DNA of 64,000 nt from Desulfoscipio geothermicus (GCA_016841645.1 JAENYS010000004.1:107817-171816); one strand, 5' to 3'. Counted from the first letter of the stretch, positions 8,881 through 18,215 are shown. The notes: generated by a model not told the origin, from the letters alone. A program made the numbers and translations.

Positions 8881-10788
8881 ATGATTGTGTTACAGGCGTC
8901 ACATATTCATAAATCCTTTGGTGCAGCCCAATTGCTCAACGACGTTAATCTGACCGTTCAGGAAGGAGAAAAAATTGGGCTGGTGGGAAGAAACGGAGCG
9001 GGAAAAACAACTTTGCTAAAAATTCTCACCGGGCAACTGCTTCCAGACGCCGGGGATATCATTCGTCCCAAAACGATTACTCTGGGTTACCTGGCCCAGC
9101 AGGGTGGTCTGCAATCGGAACGCCTAATGTGGGAGGAAATGCTTTCAGTGTTTGCCCACCACATAGAGATGGAACAGAAATTAAGCAGTTTGGAAATAGA
9201 CATGGGGAAACCAGAAAACACCGCCAACCCGGCCATGCTAAAAAAAATTACTGAAGAATACACCAACCTGCAGGAAGCTTTCACCCGAAATGGCGGCTAT
9301 GGGTATCAGGCTGCTATCCGTGGCGTGTTACACGGACTGCAATTCAGCGAAGATTATTATCACCTTCCGGTGAATCAGCTAAGCGGCGGCGAAAAAACTC
9401 GCCTGGCTCTAGCCAAATTGTTATTAACCAAACCCTCGGTATTGATATTGGATGAGCCCACGAACTATCTGGATATGGATACTATGGGCTGGCTGGAAAA
9501 ATATCTGCAAACGTACCCGGGTGCTGTTTTAACTGTCTCGCATGACCGTTATTTCTTAGATACTGTGGTAAGCACAGTTTATGAATTAGAATACTCTAGG
9601 TTAAAGCGCTATAACGGGAACTATTCCCGCTATTTAATTTTAAAAAATGAAGAATTAGAACTACAAGCTAAACAATACCGAAAACAGCAGGAGGAAATAA
9701 CACGGTTGCAAGACTTTGTCCAGCGTAATATCGCCCGGGCGTCTACTACCGGACGAGCTAAAAGCAAACAAAAATTACTGGAGAAAATAAAGCCGCTGGA
9801 AAAGCCTACTACAGATAGTAAAAAAATTAATATATCCCTGGATGCTACCCGGTCCAGCGGCAAAGAAGTGCTATGGGCAAAAGAATTAAACGTAGGTTAT
9901 CAAAATATCCCGGTAGCCCGTAATATAACCCTGGCTATTTCCCGGGGTGAACGGGTTGCCTTAGTGGGACCAAACGGCATCGGCAAGACCACACTGCTGA
10001 AAACATTGGCCGGAATATTGCCCCCGCTGGCAGGCTCAATAAATCAGGGTTATCATGTTAACCTTGGTTATTACGAACAAGAACAAAAACACCTGGCGGG
10101 AAATAAGCAGATCATTAATGAACTTTGGGATGAGTTTCCCGAATTTGATGAGCAAACCGTGCGCTCTATATTAGGCAGTTTTTTATTTAGTGGAGAAGAT
10201 GTGCTTAAAAATGTGGGAGAGCTAAGCGGCGGCGAAAAGGCAAGACTCGCTCTTGCCAAACTAATGTGCCGCCGGGCCAATTTTTTGATGTTGGACGAAC
10301 CCACCAGTCACTTGGATATACTGGGCAACGAAGCGCTGGAAGATGCTCTGCTGCAATATCCGGGTACGTTACTGTTTGTTTCCCACGACCGCTACTTCAT
10401 TAACAAAATAGCTACCCGGATCATCGAGCTGACCCCGGATCGCGTCAATAATTACCTGGGTAATTTTGATGATTATCAGAATAAAAAGATTACTGAGCCT
10501 AAATACCAACAGCAGAACAACCAGAACAGCCCAACCAGTGATAATAAAAAAGCATTTCTTCAACGCAAAGAAAAACAACGGGAAGAAAGGAAAAAACTAC
10601 GACGCGTGGAAGAACTGGAAGAACTAATCAACGAAACCGAAGAGAACATTAGCTACCTGGAAAGACAGTTGTATTTACCGGTAGTATACAACGACCATGA
10701 AGCTTACCGAGGGAAAAGCTCCGAGCTGAAAAAACTCCGCGCGGAACTGGAAGAGTACATGGAGGAGTGGGTGGAACTAACCGGGTAA
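8881..10788 (+). CDS. ABC-F family ATPase (EttA/Uup/YdiF type)
   Basis: A 635-residue soluble protein with two ATPase domains and no membrane segment. Walker A motifs are GRNGAGKTT (domain 1) and GPNGIGKTT (domain 2). Both signature motifs read LSGGEKTR or LSGGEKAR, and Walker B motifs LILDEPTNYLD and LMLDEPTSHLD precede conserved switch histidines in SHDRYF. Between the domains lies the charged linker (about residues 255-310) that reaches the ribosomal P-site tRNA in this family. A C-terminal coiled coil rich in Glu, Lys and Arg (about 560-630) matches the Uup/YdiF branch. Likely a translation factor; a resistance function cannot be excluded. Confidence 0.9.
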   Translation: MIVLQASHIHKSFGAAQLLNDVNLTVQEGEKIGLVGRNGAGKTTLLKILTGQLLPDAGDIIRPKTITLGYLAQQGGLQSERLMWEEMLSVFAHHIEMEQKLSSLEIDMGKPENTANPAMLKKITEEYTNLQEAFTRNGGYGYQAAIRGVLHGLQFSEDYYHLPVNQLSGGEKTRLALAKLLLTKPSVLILDEPTNYLDMDTMGWLEKYLQTYPGAVLTVSHDRYFLDTVVSTVYELEYSRLKRYNGNYSRYLILKNEELELQAKQYRKQQEEITRLQDFVQRNIARASTTGRAKSKQKLLEKIKPLEKPTTDSKKINISLDATRSSGKEVLWAKELNVGYQNIPVARNITLAISRGERVALVGPNGIGKTTLLKTLAGILPPLAGSINQGYHVNLGYYEQEQKHLAGNKQIINELWDEFPEFDEQTVRSILGSFLFSGEDVLKNVGELSGGEKARLALAKLMCRRANFLMLDEPTSHLDILGNEALEDALLQYPGTLLFVSHDRYFINKIATRIIELTPDRVNNYLGNFDDYQNKKITEPKYQQQNNQNSPTSDNKKAFLQRKEKQREERKKLRRVEELEELINETEENISYLERQLYLPVVYNDHEAYRGKSSELKKLRAELEEYMEEWVELTG

Positions 10789-11487
10789 TTACCGAGAAGC
10801 AGTGAAAGTAAGCTTATCCCATATATGTTGCTGTCCTAATTTAGTAACATTTAATCCCTTTAAAACACCCACTAACTCTGGCCATGTATCCACAATAAAG
10901 TCCGGATTGCAGGCTTGCAATTCTTCCCGGGAAGCCATGCCCCAGGATACCCCAACGGTAATCACCCCGGCATTACGCCCCGATTCCATATCATAGTAAC
11001 TGTCACCCACAAATACAGCCTGCTCCGGACCCACTCCGAATTTTTCCAAACCCTTTAGCACGGGCTCGCCGTGGGGTTTGGGTTTTTCCACATCCTCCAG
11101 AGTCACCAGGTGCTCCAGGTAAACACCTAAACCAGTCACAGCAATACCCCGCTCCGCCATAGGCCGGCGCTTGGAAGTCACCACTCCCATTCCTTTCAAC
11201 AATGGCCTTATTTCAGCCAGCGTTTCCAAGGTCCCGGGGTATACTTTTATATACTGATCATGTATCGTCAACTGATAGCTAATATAGCTATCAAACAGTT
11301 CCCTCCACCTTTTCCCGCCAAACTGCCGGCAAGCGTCTCGCAGAGGCAACCCCACTGTTTTCATCACCGCACCTCCGTCCCAGGGGATGCTCATTTGTTC
11401 AAATACATGATAGAAGGTGGCTTCAATAAGCGGCAGCGAGTCCAGCAGAGTACCGTCAAGATCAAATAGTACATAATTGTTAATCAT
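10789..11487 (-). CDS. HAD-superfamily phosphatase (PpaX/Gph-like)
   Basis: A 232-residue HAD hydrolase. Motif I is FDLDGTLLDS, motif II VTSKR, motif III the lysine in EKPKPHGEPV, and motif IV VGDSYYDMESGRNAG. The small alpha-helical cap (C1 type) fits pyrophosphatase PpaX or phosphoglycolate phosphatase. The substrate cannot be chosen from sequence alone. The stop codon abuts the stop of the convergent ABC-F gene with no gap. Confidence 0.85.
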   Translation of the reverse strand: MINNYVLFDLDGTLLDSLPLIEATFYHVFEQMSIPWDGGAVMKTVGLPLRDACRQFGGKRWRELFDSYISYQLTIHDQYIKVYPGTLETLAEIRPLLKGMGVVTSKRRPMAERGIAVTGLGVYLEHLVTLEDVEKPKPHGEPVLKGLEKFGVGPEQAVFVGDSYYDMESGRNAGVITVGVSWGMASREELQACNPDFIVDTWPELVGVLKGLNVTKLGQQHIWDKLTFTASR

Positions 11488-11540
11488 TTTACCCTCCCCA
11501 CTTTGGTTGGCAATTATTATCTAATGCATCTTCCAAGGTA

Positions 11541-13688
11541 TTATACTCGCATGGTCAAAGCTATTCTATGACGCGCCACATCCACATCAAGTACACGCAC
11601 GGTAACCACATCTCCCACAGACACTACATCCAGCGGGTGGCGGACATAACTTTCGGCCAGCTCAGAAATATGCACCAGACCGTCGTTTTTAACACCGATG
11701 TCCACAAAGGCGCCGAAATCCACCACATTGCGTACGGTGCCTTTAAGCAGCATCCCCATTTGAAGATCCTCTATGCTAAGTACATCGACCCGTAATACAG
11801 GCGGAGGCAATTCTTCGCGAGGATCGCGGCCGGGACGCAGCAGGCTTTCCACGATATCACGCAGGGTCGGCACTCCGGCATCCAATTGCATCGCCACAGT
11901 ATCAATATTTAGCCGGGCCAGTTTGGAGCGCAAGTCCGGGCGTCCTACAGCAGTCATATCAAATCCCAAAAACTCTAATAATTTAGCTGTTAAGGGATAG
12001 GACTCGGGGTGAATCGGCGTCGCATCAAGCAGGTTTTCCCCGCCGCTGATACGCATAAATCCCACACACTGTTCAAAAGTTTTAGGCCCCAGCCGGGGTA
12101 CCCGGGAAAGCTGGCGGCGATTGATAAAACGACCGTTTTGCTCCCGGTACTGCACAATATTTTCCGCTACTACTCCATTTATTCCAGCCACATAACCAAG
12201 CAATGACGCCGATGCGGTGTTCAAATCGACCCCAACATAATTAACAGCCGACTCCACCACTTTGGCCAGGCTTTCATTCAATTGTTTAGGCGCCACATCA
12301 TGCTGGTATTGGCCTACACCAACAGCCCGGGGTTCAATTTTCACCAATTCGGCCAGCGGGTCCTGCAACCGGCGCGCAATTGATATGGCGCTGCGGGCGG
12401 ACACGTCAAGCCCGGGAAACTCCCGGACGGCCAGCTCGGAAGCAGAATAAACACTTGCCCCGGCCTCACTTACAATAGTATAAGCCAATCCCAGCTGATT
12501 TTGTTTCTGAATAAAATCGGCCACAAACTGCTCGGTTTCCCGGGAGGCCGTACCATTTCCAATGCTGATGACTTGCACTCCGTATTGTTTTACCACCCTG
12601 GCAATAACCGCTTCGGCTTCAGCAATCTTTTTTTGGGGAGGCGTCGGGTAAACTACACCTACTTCCAACAATTTGCCGGTTTCATCCACCACCGCCCATT
12701 TGCAACCTGTCCGGTAGGCGGGATCAACCGCCAGCACCACCACATCCCGCACCGGGGGCTGCAGCAGCAAGCTGCGCAAATTACGGGCAAAAACCTGCAC
12801 GGCCCGGGACTCAGCATCAGCTGTTAATTCACTGCGAATATCGCGTTCCACGGCCGGCGCCACCAGCCTTTTATAGGCATCCGCCACAGCTTTTTGCACC
12901 AGGTTTGCAGTAACCGCCCCCCGTTTGACAAAACGGCGATACAGCCAATCAAGCACGGCTTCCTCATCCATCCGCACCGTAACTTTGAGATATTCCTCGC
13001 GCTCGCCCCTGTTAATGGCCAGCACCCGGTGCGGCACCACTTTGTGCACCGGTTCCTGGTAATTGTTATACATCCGGTAAACTGATTCTACTTTAGAGTC
13101 CCGGGCACGGGTTACCAACAGGCCCTGCCGACGGGTATAGTCCCGCACCCAGCCGCGCACATCAGGATCATCTGCCACCAGTTCGGCCACTATATCCAGC
13201 GCTCCCTGAAGAGCATCATCCACGGTAGGCACCGCCTCTGATATATATGCAGCAGCCTCGGACTCCGGACTGCCGCTCCTCGGGAAAGAGAGCAGGTAAT
13301 CAGCCAGCGTTGCCAGTCCCCGCTCCCGGGCCACCCCGGCCCGGGTTTTTCGTTTCTGCCGATAGGGCCTGTAAAGATCCTCTACCTCGGTTAGTTTAAC
13401 AGCACTCTCAATCCGCGACCGGAGTTCTTCAGTCAGCTTGCCCTGCTCCTCAATAAGACGGAGTACCTCGCCTTTCCGCTGCTCCAGATGGCGGTAAAAA
13501 TTAACCAATTCTTCAATACGGCGTATCTGCACTTCATCTAGCTCACCGGTTGCCTCTTTACGATACCGGGCGATAAAGGGAACTGTGTTCCCCGCTTCTA
13601 ATAGCTGAACGGTGCTTTCAACTTTATACCGGGGGATATCTGTTTCCTTGGCCACTATTTGCAGAACGCTGGGCACTTCGTTTTGCAT
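11541..13688 (-). CDS. tex: Tex-family transcription accessory/RNA-binding protein
   Basis: A 715-residue protein with the full Tex layout. It has an N-terminal helical domain, a YqgF/RNase H-like domain (VLAVDPAYRTGCKWAVVD, about residue 330), a helix-hairpin-helix pair (LNTASASLLGYVAGI and LSRVPRLGPKTFEQCVGF) and a C-terminal S1 domain (GMLLKGTVRNVVDFGAFVDIG). Tex binds structured RNA and affects transcription and stress responses. The start at 13688 follows GGAGGGGCAG; the frame extends 14 codons upstream without a better site. It appears monocistronic. Confidence 0.93.
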   Translation of the reverse strand: MQNEVPSVLQIVAKETDIPRYKVESTVQLLEAGNTVPFIARYRKEATGELDEVQIRRIEELVNFYRHLEQRKGEVLRLIEEQGKLTEELRSRIESAVKLTEVEDLYRPYRQKRKTRAGVARERGLATLADYLLSFPRSGSPESEAAAYISEAVPTVDDALQGALDIVAELVADDPDVRGWVRDYTRRQGLLVTRARDSKVESVYRMYNNYQEPVHKVVPHRVLAINRGEREEYLKVTVRMDEEAVLDWLYRRFVKRGAVTANLVQKAVADAYKRLVAPAVERDIRSELTADAESRAVQVFARNLRSLLLQPPVRDVVVLAVDPAYRTGCKWAVVDETGKLLEVGVVYPTPPQKKIAEAEAVIARVVKQYGVQVISIGNGTASRETEQFVADFIQKQNQLGLAYTIVSEAGASVYSASELAVREFPGLDVSARSAISIARRLQDPLAELVKIEPRAVGVGQYQHDVAPKQLNESLAKVVESAVNYVGVDLNTASASLLGYVAGINGVVAENIVQYREQNGRFINRRQLSRVPRLGPKTFEQCVGFMRISGGENLLDATPIHPESYPLTAKLLEFLGFDMTAVGRPDLRSKLARLNIDTVAMQLDAGVPTLRDIVESLLRPGRDPREELPPPVLRVDVLSIEDLQMGMLLKGTVRNVVDFGAFVDIGVKNDGLVHISELAESYVRHPLDVVSVGDVVTVRVLDVDVARHRIALTMRV

Positions 13689-14039
13689 AAAATTCTGCCC
13701 CTCCAAGATAAATATAGGCATTTCAATCATAATTATTCACAAGCCGATTTTACCAGGTCGATATAATATTGACACATTACGATAACGATAGTCGCTGTCT
13801 TTTTTATTTAACTGCAGTAAACACTATGAAGACACCATATACCAAATTATCCGCCATTTATACAGAATGTATTTTTAACCAAGATATATTAAACACTATT
13901 TTTATATTTTATCCAAGACAAAAAAGGTTTTTTGATAACAATAATGAAAAATACAGCAACAGAAATTTGTTTTATGAAATTAAGTTGGTCATAACTTTTA
14001 TAAAATAATACATACTAACTTATTCGGAAAGGACCCGCT
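13689..14039. other. AT-rich divergent intergenic region
   Basis: About 350 AT-rich bases between the divergent tex and MFS genes. A 79-codon plus-strand frame (13769-14008) has no ribosome site and a composition typical of non-coding AT-rich DNA, so I do not call it. No hairpin or riboswitch motif was seen. The AAAGGACC just before 14040 is the ribosome site of the MFS gene. Confidence 0.4.
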
Positions 14040-15257
14040 ATGAAAATGAACAAAAAAATACTAGCCCTGCTGGGTACAGGCCATGCCGTAACCGACATAA
14101 GCCAGGGTGCTTTGCCCATGATGCTGGCATTTTTACAACCCACTTTTGCTCTAAGCCAACTACAGGTAGGTGCAGTAATGCTGGCCTTTAATTTAAGCTC
14201 TTCGGTTGTCCAGCCCATTTTCGGCATTCTCAGCGACCGTTTTCGGGCAGTATGGCTGATTCCTCTGGGATGTTTGCTGTCCGGAGCCGGCATGGCATTA
14301 ACCGGGTTTAGCAATAGTTACCCGGTACTGCTTCTAATTGCGCTGGTCAGCGGACTTGGCATAGCTGCATACCACCCAGAGGGTTCCAAGAATGCTCGCC
14401 AGGCCAGCGGTGCACGCAAGGCAACGGGTATGTCCTTATTTTCGGTAGGAGGCAACCTGGGATTTGCAAGCGGCCCGGTACTGGCTACTTTTTTCTATGG
14501 TCTGGCCGGGTTGCACGGATCGGCGGGATTTCTTGTATTGAGCAGTATTATGGCTTTGTTGCTCTGGCTTTCCCTAGCCGGTATAGCAGCTGCTCCCGGC
14601 GGGACAGGAGATGTCGCCGGGCAAGTTAAAGATGCCGGACAGACGCCAAGTGCATTGCATAAAAAAACTGCCGGCAAAGGTATGCCCTGGTTTGTACTCC
14701 CGATTACAATACTGGTATCAGTGGTCATCATGAGATCTTTTGTACACTTTGGCCTGGTCACGTTTTTACCTCAGTATTACGTGCATTACCTGCAGCACAG
14801 TGAAAAATACGCCGCCGCCATTATTTCACTATTTTTATTTGCCGGTGTTTTCGGCACTTTAGTAGGCGGGCCGGCAGCTGACCGCTGGGGACTGAAAAAT
14901 GTTATTGTCACTTCCATGACCTCGCTAATACCTCTGCTGTATTTTTTTATACACCTGCAAGGCTTCTGGACAATCATTATCGTTGCGTTAATGGGTTTTG
15001 CAATTATTTCTACTTTTTCCGTAACTGTGGTTATGGGTCAAGAAATGATGCCTGACAACGTAGGTCTGGCCTCGGGACTGCTGCTGGGTTTTGGCATCGG
15101 TATGGGCGGAGTGGGCGCCACTATGCTGGGCTGGGTGGCTGACAAGTGGGGATTACCGGCGGTGTTTGAAACAATGATTGTCTTCCCGGTAATTGGTCTG
15201 CTGCTAGCTTTTCTGCTGCCTGGCCGGGAGGAATTGGCTATTAGACAAAAGGCGTGA
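14040..15257 (+). CDS. MFS transporter, fosmidomycin-resistance (Fsr) type
   Basis: A 405-residue polytopic protein with about 12 membrane segments in two halves around a loop rich in Gly, Ala and Lys (about residues 185-220). The start region LGTGHAVTDISQGALPMML, the FGILSDRF motif after the second segment, and YHPEGSKNAR with SLFSVGGNLGFASGP match the Fsr branch of the major facilitator superfamily. It probably exports a small hydrophilic drug or metabolite by proton antiport. The natural substrate is unknown. It is transcribed alone. Confidence 0.85.
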   Translation: MKMNKKILALLGTGHAVTDISQGALPMMLAFLQPTFALSQLQVGAVMLAFNLSSSVVQPIFGILSDRFRAVWLIPLGCLLSGAGMALTGFSNSYPVLLLIALVSGLGIAAYHPEGSKNARQASGARKATGMSLFSVGGNLGFASGPVLATFFYGLAGLHGSAGFLVLSSIMALLLWLSLAGIAAAPGGTGDVAGQVKDAGQTPSALHKKTAGKGMPWFVLPITILVSVVIMRSFVHFGLVTFLPQYYVHYLQHSEKYAAAIISLFLFAGVFGTLVGGPAADRWGLKNVIVTSMTSLIPLLYFFIHLQGFWTIIIVALMGFAIISTFSVTVVMGQEMMPDNVGLASGLLLGFGIGMGGVGATMLGWVADKWGLPAVFETMIVFPVIGLLLAFLLPGREELAIRQKA

Positions 15258-15321
15258 AAAATAGGCCTTGTGATACATGAAAGCTGAGAATAAGCGATTA
15301 GGGTAGCAACGCAGTAATATA

Positions 15322-15385
15322 CTGTAAAGCTCAGCTATCCCTCTCAACACACGTACGGGCCTTTCATACGGCTATGATAAACCCC
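15322..15385 (-). other. Segment resembling a group II intron 3' end (remnant)
   Basis: Read on the minus strand, this stretch contains AGCCGTATGAAAGG, CCGTACG and GAGAGGG. That series resembles the sequence close to the 3' end of many group II introns and the borders of some insertion elements. It directly follows the decayed transposase. The hairpin arms are not fully complementary, so this is probably a degraded fragment. Weak evidence. Confidence 0.25.
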
Positions 15386-15387
15386 AG

Positions 15388-15761
15388 TCACTTCTCTCGC
15401 AAATGATGCAAAATACCGAGATTGTATGTATAAATTGTTTGCGGCGCGGTAGTCTCAAACCCGATTTCTTTAATAATTTCAACGATCCGAAGAACTGCCG
15501 GAGATAGGTCTCTTAATCTACGGGATATCTGGGAAGCGCTGACTGAATCACAATGTATAGCCTGGCTGAATTTATTATTATTAAAACTGTTGCTAATATC
15601 CCGCAGATTTTTTTGTTGTTTTAGTTGGGAGTGAGCTTAAGCTCAACCAATTGTTTCGTATTTATTTTTTTGACGTATTTATCGACCTCCAAGTCGATAA
15701 GTTGATAGGAAAAAAATTATGTTATTAATCGGTAAAAACAGTTGATCAAATGTGTTTTCAT
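15388..15761 (-). pseudogene. Decayed IS4-family transposase, N-terminal DUF4372 fragment
   Basis: The minus strand can be read in pieces as the N-terminus of a DUF4372-containing IS4-type transposase. The pieces run ENTFDQLFLPINN, then QLIDLEVDKYVKKINTKQLVEL, then KQQKNLRDISNSFNNN with SASQISRRLRDLSPAVLR. The frame changes between pieces and stops interrupt it. The DDE catalytic domain is absent: reading ends at a stop at 15388 after about 55 open codons. This is an old insertion that has lost most of its body. It lies at the edge of the TasA-like locus, which suggests past mobile-element activity there. Confidence 0.7.
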
Positions 15762-16063
15762 GGTAATTGTCCTACATTTTGGTTCTCCTTATTTTAGGGA
15801 TTTTGGGCAAGGACTAGCTATATCTTTATTATAAGGAGTTTTTTCTTACAAAGGCAGGTTCTATCTGGTATCTTAGCTGATTTTAGGTAATTTTCACCTT
15901 ATTTTGCAGCACTACTGGTTGTACATAATTTTTTATTATATCCCCATTCAGTGGAATAAATTCATACCCAGGCCCGATTGCCTTAGATATTGATTAAATG
16001 TAATTTTAAAGGGACCTCCTTTATTCGAGGTCCTTTCGGTTGTTGTAGGGGGGGGTATTTATT
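15762..16063. other. Intergenic leader upstream of the degenerate receiver gene
   Basis: AT-rich stretch with no coding frame. It ends in an imperfect hairpin at 16008-16036 (GGACCTC / GAGGTCC around an 8-base loop) followed by a T-containing tail, and then the G-rich ribosome site of the gene at 16064. The hairpin could be a terminator of an upstream transcript or a leader attenuator. I found no riboswitch motif here. Confidence 0.4.
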
Positions 16064-16528
16064 TTGCAAAAGATAAAATGTATGGTAGCTTCGAATAACA
16101 AAGTGATTCGGGATAGAGTGGCGCTAATATTAAGTTCTGCAAAAAATATTGAAATAATAGGCAATAAAGGAGTTGACGCGGTTCAAGAAGCCTTCGAATT
16201 ACAGCCGGATTTGCTAGTGTATGAGTTAGTTCCCGAAGAGAGCAACGACTTTGAGGTATTGACCAAAATCAAGAACCTCTGCGGATGGACCAAACTTATT
16301 CTTTTTTCAACCATCCCATTAAAGAAAAAAAATCTGGAAGATTATTTATCCATCTGCGACGGCTACATGCAGGGCCCACTTCTACCCAGTTGCCTAATCA
16401 AGTCAATAGAGTTGGCATGTTACTCAGGCTTCTTCTTTTTCCAAGGATTCGCCAAGGATATTAAGGCGGAAGACAATGAAGAAATCCAGTTTATTAGATA
16501 TTTTTTTGACAAAAAATTAAGTGTATAA
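16064..16528 (+). CDS. Degenerate response-regulator receiver protein without output domain
   Basis: A 154-residue protein with a TTG start eight bases after a run of eight G. It follows the fold order of a CheY-like receiver and resembles the receiver half of the regulator at 23666-24340 (LQPDLLVYEL against HQPDVVLLDI; YSGFFFFQGFAKDI against RTGIFCMPGFFKKM). The phospho-acceptor Asp is Glu54. The acidic pair after strand 1 reads Asn11-Asn12, and the switch lysine after strand 5 is absent (YMQGP). It has no DNA-binding domain. It therefore cannot be a normal phosphorylated switch and may titrate, dimerise with or lock its partner. Its position before the TasA-like genes suggests a role in that locus. 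Confidence 0.7.
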   Translation: MQKIKCMVASNNKVIRDRVALILSSAKNIEIIGNKGVDAVQEAFELQPDLLVYELVPEESNDFEVLTKIKNLCGWTKLILFSTIPLKKKNLEDYLSICDGYMQGPLLPSCLIKSIELACYSGFFFFQGFAKDIKAEDNEEIQFIRYFFDKKLSV

Positions 16529-16540
16529 ATTTAATCACAT

Positions 16541-16580
16541 GAACCCTCTTTACTGATGGCAGTTAAGAGGGTTTCTTTTT
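16541..16580 (+). terminator. Terminator after the degenerate receiver gene
   Basis: Stem AACCCTCTTA / TAAGAGGGTT with a 12-base loop, followed by TTCTTTTT. It separates the receiver gene from the secreted-protein genes downstream. Confidence 0.85.
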
Positions 16581-16745
16581 ATCGCTTATTTTTAAGGCAT
16601 TAAACAAAACGAAAGTATGAGTTTTAATATTCCATTGTACTATTTTTTATAAATTTGGGAATTTACTGCAAGAGATTGATATTTAAGGCCATTGCTTTAT
16701 GTTATTATGCTTAAACTAAATAATTATAAGGGGGTAAGTTACTAT

Positions 16746-18050
16746 ATGAGGAAACAATTAATTGGGTTGATAGTAATGTTGCTTTTTTTGTTAGGTTTTA
16801 ATACTTGCGCTTATGCTGTGACAATTAACGGTGATGTATATGGCAGTAATCTTGTTTGGCAAATCCGCACTACCCAAGGTTTAACCTTCGAGACTTCTTA
16901 TTCAAGCAAAGATCAAGGATTAGATTGGCTTTGCGATCAACGGTTTACAAATCTTCGCCAATCAAACCAGGATACCAGTTCTTGTGATGGAACCTTCAAC
17001 AACACTGCCGACCTGTTTACTTTTACCACTTATAATATTTATCCAGGCTACTATAACCAGATTAGTGCTTGGGTAACAAATTCCAGCACAGAAAACCAGG
17101 TCATGCCGGGACCTGTACTCAACTGGATGGGTAATGAACAACCAATTAATGATTATCGCATTTATCTATTACTGGCTGATGGTGGTATTGTCCCTTATTC
17201 AGAGCCGATTCCTGATAACGCACTGGTGGAGTTTATCTGGGGAAATAATACCGGAACGGCAATGGAACCTGGTGATAGTCTGCAAGAAGCTTTTAAGTTT
17301 CATATTATTTCCCCAGTGGATGTCCCCACTCCGTCAATTAGCCTAACAAAGGAGGCCAGTGTTACTGAAGCCACAGTCGGGACACAAATTACCTACTCCT
17401 ACACCGTCACCAATACCGGCGACGTAACATTAACCGGTGTGACCCTTACAGATGACAAATTAGGCGTCATAGCCCTATCTAAGACAATCCTGGCGCCGGG
17501 TGAGAGCGCATCCGGTATCTTGACATACACCGTGCAGGAAAGCGACCTGCCGGACCCGCTGCAGAACACAGCAACCGTCACAGGCTATTACAACCAAACA
17601 ACGGTAACTGCCCAGGATAATGCCAGCGTAATACTACTAGTGCCAGATGAAGAATTATACGGACTTACGCCGGGTTACTGGAAAAACTGGCGCAACCATT
17701 ATACTGACGAGCAGTTTAAGGCCCTGCTGGTAGGAACCATTGCGCCGGATATTAATACAGCGAATGCAATTTTTGGTAAATACAGTTCTAGACCTGGAAT
17801 GGAGCTGACAATACTTAAAGCACACCTTTTAGCAACCCAATTAACCCTAAATTTAACTAAAATGCCTGATTTAACAAACCTGGATGGTGCTTTCCTAGTA
17901 GAAAGCGGCCTGATAGAGTGGGAAGGTATGGAAATAACTATTGCTGAGGCAGTTCAACAGGCCCTGGACATTTGGACCAATCCCGAAATATATACAAGAA
18001 GTCAAATATTAGAAGCCAAAAACCTATTAGACTATATAAACAATCTTTAA
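16746..18050 (+). CDS. Secreted TasA/camelysin-like chimeric protein with DUF7507-type repeat and TPGYWKN domain
   Basis: A 434-residue exported protein. I start it at 16746 after AAGGGGGTAAG; the frame opens 18 codons earlier without a ribosome site. The signal peptide MRKQLIGLIVMLLFLLG ends near CAYA. Residues 25-200 resemble the protein at 20115-20822 (DWLCDQRFTNLR, YPGYYNQISAWV, ALVEFIWGNN, EAFKFHIISP), so this is a TasA/camelysin-like domain. Next comes one Ig-like repeat (about 205-305: ISLTKEASVTEATVGTQITYSYTVTNTG) of the DUF11/DUF7507 kind. The last 130 residues open with YGLTPGYWKNWRNHY, a motif of an uncharacterised exported domain. It may be the anchor or minor tip of a surface fibre. 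Confidence 0.7.
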   Translation: MRKQLIGLIVMLLFLLGFNTCAYAVTINGDVYGSNLVWQIRTTQGLTFETSYSSKDQGLDWLCDQRFTNLRQSNQDTSSCDGTFNNTADLFTFTTYNIYPGYYNQISAWVTNSSTENQVMPGPVLNWMGNEQPINDYRIYLLLADGGIVPYSEPIPDNALVEFIWGNNTGTAMEPGDSLQEAFKFHIISPVDVPTPSISLTKEASVTEATVGTQITYSYTVTNTGDVTLTGVTLTDDKLGVIALSKTILAPGESASGILTYTVQESDLPDPLQNTATVTGYYNQTTVTAQDNASVILLVPDEELYGLTPGYWKNWRNHYTDEQFKALLVGTIAPDINTANAIFGKYSSRPGMELTILKAHLLATQLTLNLTKMPDLTNLDGAFLVESGLIEWEGMEITIAEAVQQALDIWTNPEIYTRSQILEAKNLLDYINNL

Positions 18051-18179
18051 AGATAAGTAAAATATGTAAATAAATACAAATCATACTGCCGGCCGATAGC
18101 AATATACTTAACTTCTGGTAAATTTATATTATTCACTTTTTGGAAGCAGCCTTAAATGGCTTTTTATGGGAGGTGATAA

Positions 18180-18215
18180 ATGGAAATTCAGCTTAATCAA
18201 CCTTATCTTATGTAA
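18180..18215 (+). other. Possible 11-codon leader ORF
   Basis: A near-perfect ribosome site GGGAGGTGATAA is followed directly by ATG and an 11-codon frame ending in TAA (MEIQLNQPYLM), about 80 bases before the first TasA-like gene. A weak GC stem and T-run lie just before it (about 18149-18168). It may be a leader peptide tied to expression of the downstream gene, or a relic of a gene start. The strong ribosome site is what makes it notable. Confidence 0.3.

Noticed and set aside
13769..14008. 79-codon plus-strand frame before the MFS gene
   Set aside because: No ribosome site and composition typical of AT-rich non-coding DNA.
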